A stretch of 7,379 nucleotides of DNA from JACQMJ01 sp964373495 (GTDB lineage: Bacteria > Patescibacteriota > Minisyncoccia > Sungbacterales > SURF-37): the NCBI GenBank assembly GCA_964373495.1, contig CAYJUW010000036.1, positions 1 to 7,379 of the forward strand, written 5' to 3'. A program made the position numbers and the translations under genes. Shown piece after piece: positions 5,101-7,379 of the stretch. The notes under the pieces are model-generated. The model worked only from the letters and a program-made list of their open reading frames with translations, did no database searches and was not told the DNA's origin. Numbering within the stretch: the stretch's first letter is position 1; the number at the start of each line of letters is the position of its first letter.

Positions 5101-5281
5101 CAGAGCAACCGCGCCAGCAAGAGCGCCACGATATTCACAATCTTAATCACCCCGCACCAATTCCGAATAGGCAATTCGGTTGGCGGAGACAAACTTGCGG
5201 TATCGCCTTCGGCTCGCTACACGACATACTGGGCGCTGTTTTCAGAATTGGTACGGGGCAAGTCGGATTGAGCGCCGGCCC
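5100..5281 (-). pseudogene. Relic of a second hppA 3' end, split by a small inverted-repeat element
   Basis: Read on the minus strand, 5150-5100 encodes VIKIVNIVALLLARLL and a TGA stop. The intact hppA next door ends MIKIINIVALLIARLL and TGA. That is 13 of 16 residues, and by my hand count 38 of 51 bases, with most differences silent. On the other side of the 109-bp element, minus-strand 5281-5264 encodes GPALNP, matching GPAINP just before MIKI in hppA. Joining CCG-A (ending at 5263) to TG-ATT (from 5149) would restore the codons for NPMIKI. Nothing further upstream in hppA is recognisable here. The divergence suggests an old paralogue or a recombined homologue rather than a fresh copy. The stretch is too short to make a protein. 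Confidence 0.7.
5150..5258 (-). mobile_element. 109-bp element with 18-bp terminal inverted repeats (MITE-like or structured RNA)
   Basis: The two ends, 5150-5167 (CCCCGCACCAATTCCGAA) and 5241-5258, are inverted copies that agree at 16 of 18 positions. On the minus strand both mismatches become G-U pairs, so the RNA could form an unbroken 18-bp stem. The interior (5168-5240) has no gene; a second hairpin at 5157-5183 (CCAATTCCGAAT with ATTCGGTTGG) shares the left arm. The element sits exactly where the hppA relic is interrupted, which argues for insertion. I see no transposase and no clear target-site duplication; four extra bases (5259-5262) lie between the right arm and the relic. It could be a non-autonomous transposon, a palindromic intergenic repeat family, or a regulatory RNA. 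Confidence 0.55.
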
Positions 5282-5286
5282 TTCTT

Positions 5287-5342
5287 TCTATTGAAATCTA
5301 TTGAAGTCCGACTTCAATAGATTCACGGCTTCAATAGATTCA
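5287..5342 (-). repeat. Inverted and direct repeats at the hppA 3' end (possible terminator)
   Basis: A near-perfect palindrome has 14-bp arms at 5295-5308 (AATCTATTGAAGTC) and 5310-5323, separated by one base. CTTCAATAGATTCA occurs at 5312-5325 and again at 5329-5342, a 17-bp period. The second copy contains the hppA stop codon (5340-5342). A shorter third TCTATTGAA lies at 5287-5295. In the hppA transcript this would make a hairpin just after the stop. The arms are AT-rich and there is no long U-tract, so termination is plausible rather than certain. Confidence 0.55.
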
Positions 5343-7379
5343 GAGCAGGCGCGCGATTAGTAACGCCACAATATTTATAATTTTAATCATGGGGTTGATC
5401 GCGGGTCCAGCCGTATCCTTATAGGGGTCGCCCACGGTATCCCCGGTCACCGCGGCTTGGTGGGCCGGGGATTTTTTGCCGCCGTAGTGGCCCTCCTCAA
5501 TGTATTTCTTGGCGTTGTCCCAGGCCGCACCGCCGCTGGTCATGGAGATGGCCACGAAAAGGCCGGTGACGATCGAGCCAATGAGCACCCCGCCCAAGGC
5601 CACCGCGCCGTTCGAGCCGAGGATGAGCACGACGAGGATCGGCACCGCCACCGGGATCAGGGCCGGGACGATCATCTGGCGGAGGGCGGCCTTGGTCACG
5701 ATGTCCACGGCCTGGCCGTAGTCGGGTTTGGCCGTTCCGGCCATGATGCCCGGAATTTCGCGGAACTGACGGCGGACCTCCTCAACCACGCCGGCCGCGG
5801 CCTTGCCCACGGCGCGCATGGCCAGGGAACCGAAGAGGTAGGGGCACATGGCCCCGATGAAGAGGCCGAGGATGATATAGGGGTCGGAGAGATCAAAGAA
5901 GAGGGATTTGCCCGAGGCGCGCAGTTCCTCGGTGTAGGCGGCAAAGAGGACGAGCGCGGCCAGGCCGGCCGAGGCAATGGCATAGCCCTTGGTCACGGCC
6001 TTGGTGGTGTTGCCCACGGCATCCAGGGGATCGGTCACGGCGCGCACTTCCTCGGGCAGGCCGGCCATCTCGGCAATGCCCCCGGCGTTATCGGTGATCG
6101 GGCCGAAGGCGTCAATGGCCACGATGATCGCGCTCATGGAGAGCATGCTCATGGCGGCGATGGCCACGCCGAAGAGACCGGCGAAGAGGTAGGCCCCGAG
6201 CGCCCCGAAGGCGATGACCAAGACCGGGAAGACCGTGGCTTCAAGCGAGAAGGCCAAGCCCATGATGATGTTCGTGCCGTGCCCGGAGGTGGCGGCTCGG
6301 GCGATCTCCTGCACCGGCCGGAATTTCTTTGAGGTGTAGTATTCCGTCGTTGCAACCATAAGAGCCGTGACCGCAAGGCCAATGATGGCGGCGCCAAAGT
6401 GCCGGGCGGTGAACTCGCTTCCCGGCAGGAAGATGAGCCCGGCAAAGCCGATCGCGGCCAGGAGCGAACTCGCACCCAGACCGCGGTAGAGGGCGGCCAT
6501 GATATTTACCCCCTGAGCGGTCCGATGCGCCGGAGGCGCATCGGCGGTCCAGACGTCAGGTCGGGACTTACCGCTAACGGGGTGAAGGCGAACGAAGAAA
6601 CTTCCCGCAATCGAGGCAAGCACGGCAATGCCGCCCATGAGCAGCGGCACGGTGACGAGCGAGGAGGTGGCGCCGGAGTCGAGAGAGGCCAGGAGCATGG
6701 CGGCGATGGCCGTCACCGCGTAGGTCTCAAAGAGGTCGGCGGCCATGCCGGCGCAGTCGCCCACGTTGTCGCCGACATTGTCGGCAATTACCGCCGGATT
6801 TCGCGGGTCGTCCTCGGGAATGCCGGCCTCCACCTTGCCGACGAGGTCCGCGCCCACATCCGCCCCCTTGGTGAAAATGCCGCCGCCTAAGCGGCCGAAG
6901 ACCGAGATGAGCGATCCGCCAAAGGCGAGCCCGAGGAGCGCTCGGAGGTCATTCAAGAGCCAGTAAAGCGCAGTCACCGCCAAGAGCGCTAGTCCAGCCA
7001 CGAGGAATCCAGTCACCGCGCCGCCGGAGAACGCCACATGGAAGGCGCGGGCGAGGCCGGATTTGGCGGCTTCAGCAGTGCGGACATTGGCTTCCACCGC
7101 GGTCATCATGCCGAGGTAGCCGGCCAGCGCCGAGGCCGAGGCGCCCACAATGAAGCCCGCGCTCGTTTTAAAATCAAGGAGGATCCAGATGACCAGGGCC
7201 ATGCCCAGGGCCACAAAGAGCACGCTCGTATTTTGGCGTTTGAGGTAGGCGCGCGAGCCGGCTTTGATGGCATCGGCAATCTCGACCATGGCGCCCGAGC
7301 CCTTGGGCAGGGCGAGGGTACGCGCCCGGAACCAGAGGGCGTAGCCGATCGAGGCGAGGGCGACGAGGAGGGCGAAGAT
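5340..7379 (-). CDS. hppA: HppA, K+-independent proton-pumping membrane pyrophosphatase (N-terminus beyond window)
   Basis: HppA hydrolyses pyrophosphate and uses the energy to pump ions across the cytoplasmic membrane. The frame is open from the window edge, so the 679 residues seen lack the true start; the ATG at 7289 is internal. Numbering from the edge, the pyrophosphate and Mg binding motifs are DVGADLVGKVE (174-184), DDPRNPAVIADNVGDNVGD (190-208), the DAFGPITDNAGG loop (423-434) and the GDTVGDPYKDTAGP C-terminal motif (about 646-659). Many long hydrophobic segments occur, as expected for about 16 helices. The type-defining motif reads GNTTKAVTKG. Lys (here 460) and Thr three residues later are the mark of K+-independent H+-PPases; K+-dependent ones have Ala and usually Gly. 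The gene points toward the small zinc gene (convergent). A relic of a second hppA end follows. Confidence 0.96.
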   Translation of the reverse strand: MFALLVALASIGYALWFRARTLALPKGSGAMVEIADAIKAGSRAYLKRQNTSVLFVALGMALVIWILLDFKTSAGFIVGASASALAGYLGMMTAVEANVRTAEAAKSGLARAFHVAFSGGAVTGFLVAGLALLAVTALYWLLNDLRALLGLAFGGSLISVFGRLGGGIFTKGADVGADLVGKVEAGIPEDDPRNPAVIADNVGDNVGDCAGMAADLFETYAVTAIAAMLLASLDSGATSSLVTVPLLMGGIAVLASIAGSFFVRLHPVSGKSRPDVWTADAPPAHRTAQGVNIMAALYRGLGASSLLAAIGFAGLIFLPGSEFTARHFGAAIIGLAVTALMVATTEYYTSKKFRPVQEIARAATSGHGTNIIMGLAFSLEATVFPVLVIAFGALGAYLFAGLFGVAIAAMSMLSMSAIIVAIDAFGPITDNAGGIAEMAGLPEEVRAVTDPLDAVGNTTKAVTKGYAIASAGLAALVLFAAYTEELRASGKSLFFDLSDPYIILGLFIGAMCPYLFGSLAMRAVGKAAAGVVEEVRRQFREIPGIMAGTAKPDYGQAVDIVTKAALRQMIVPALIPVAVPILVVLILGSNGAVALGGVLIGSIVTGLFVAISMTSGGAAWDNAKKYIEEGHYGGKKSPAHQAAVTGDTVGDPYKDTAGPAINPMIKIINIVALLIARLL

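Noticed and set aside
5148..5262. Clear target-site duplication at the ends of the 109-bp element
   Set aside because: Only a TG dinucleotide is shared by both flanks, and using it would not restore the hppA reading frame, so no duplication is claimed.
4927..5271. 114-codon plus-strand open frame across the zinc-finger gene end, terminator and element
   Set aside because: It crosses an intrinsic terminator and the hppA relic in another frame and has no ribosome site. It may recur wherever the element does, but that would be passive.
5457..6332. 291-codon plus-strand open frame rich in Gly, His and Asp opposite hppA
   Set aside because: It is an antisense shadow of hppA; the composition comes from the complement of Ala, Val and Leu codons, and hppA motifs run through the region.

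Overview
The window is bacterial housekeeping DNA, about 7.4 kb and fairly GC-rich in its genes. I read it as a member of the Candidatus Patescibacteria (CPR), probably Parcubacteria-like. This is inference from three things: a small membrane-anchored HEPN-like protein of a kind I associate with CPR genomes, a membrane pyrophosphatase of the K+-independent type, and compact genes separated by odd AT-rich repeat spacers. UGA is used as a normal stop (gatC, hppA), so the UGA-glycine code of Gracilibacteria and Absconditabacteria does not apply.

Layout. Plus strand, left block: the 3' end of gatC, then gatA (two of the three subunits of the tRNA-dependent amidotransferase GatCAB; gatB is not in view), then an uncharacterised membrane protein with a HEPN-type RNxxxH motif. 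A strong hairpin at 2508-2545 separates this block from the minus-strand pair tig (trigger factor) and clpP (Clp protease), a usual protein-quality-control operon. A short divergent promoter region (4712-4777) with a hyphenated palindrome lies between tig and a 90-residue plus-strand zinc-finger-like protein, which has an excellent ribosome binding site and its own intrinsic terminator. The right end is hppA (minus strand), a proton-pumping membrane pyrophosphatase whose N-terminus is cut by the window edge.

The most unusual content is between and inside the genes. (1) Downstream of hppA, at 5100-5281, lies a relic of a second hppA 3' end. The last 17 codons up to the stop are preserved (13 of the last 16 residues match the intact gene), and six further codons (GPALNP) lie on the far side of a 109-bp element. 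The element has 18-bp imperfect terminal inverted repeats (5150-5167 and 5241-5258) and appears to split the relic at the methionine codon of NPMIKI. (2) Almost every spacer, and also stretches inside gatC and gatA, carries short-period repeats with a 7-bp unit. The unit sequence differs from site to site while the period stays 7. Several arrays come as inverted pairs around a GC-rich hairpin. (3) ClpP has Asn where the catalytic Asp is expected.

Together the genes cover translation fidelity (GatCAB), nascent-chain folding and proteolysis (Tig, ClpP) and ion-motive energy (HppA). No phage, CRISPR, tRNA or rRNA was seen.
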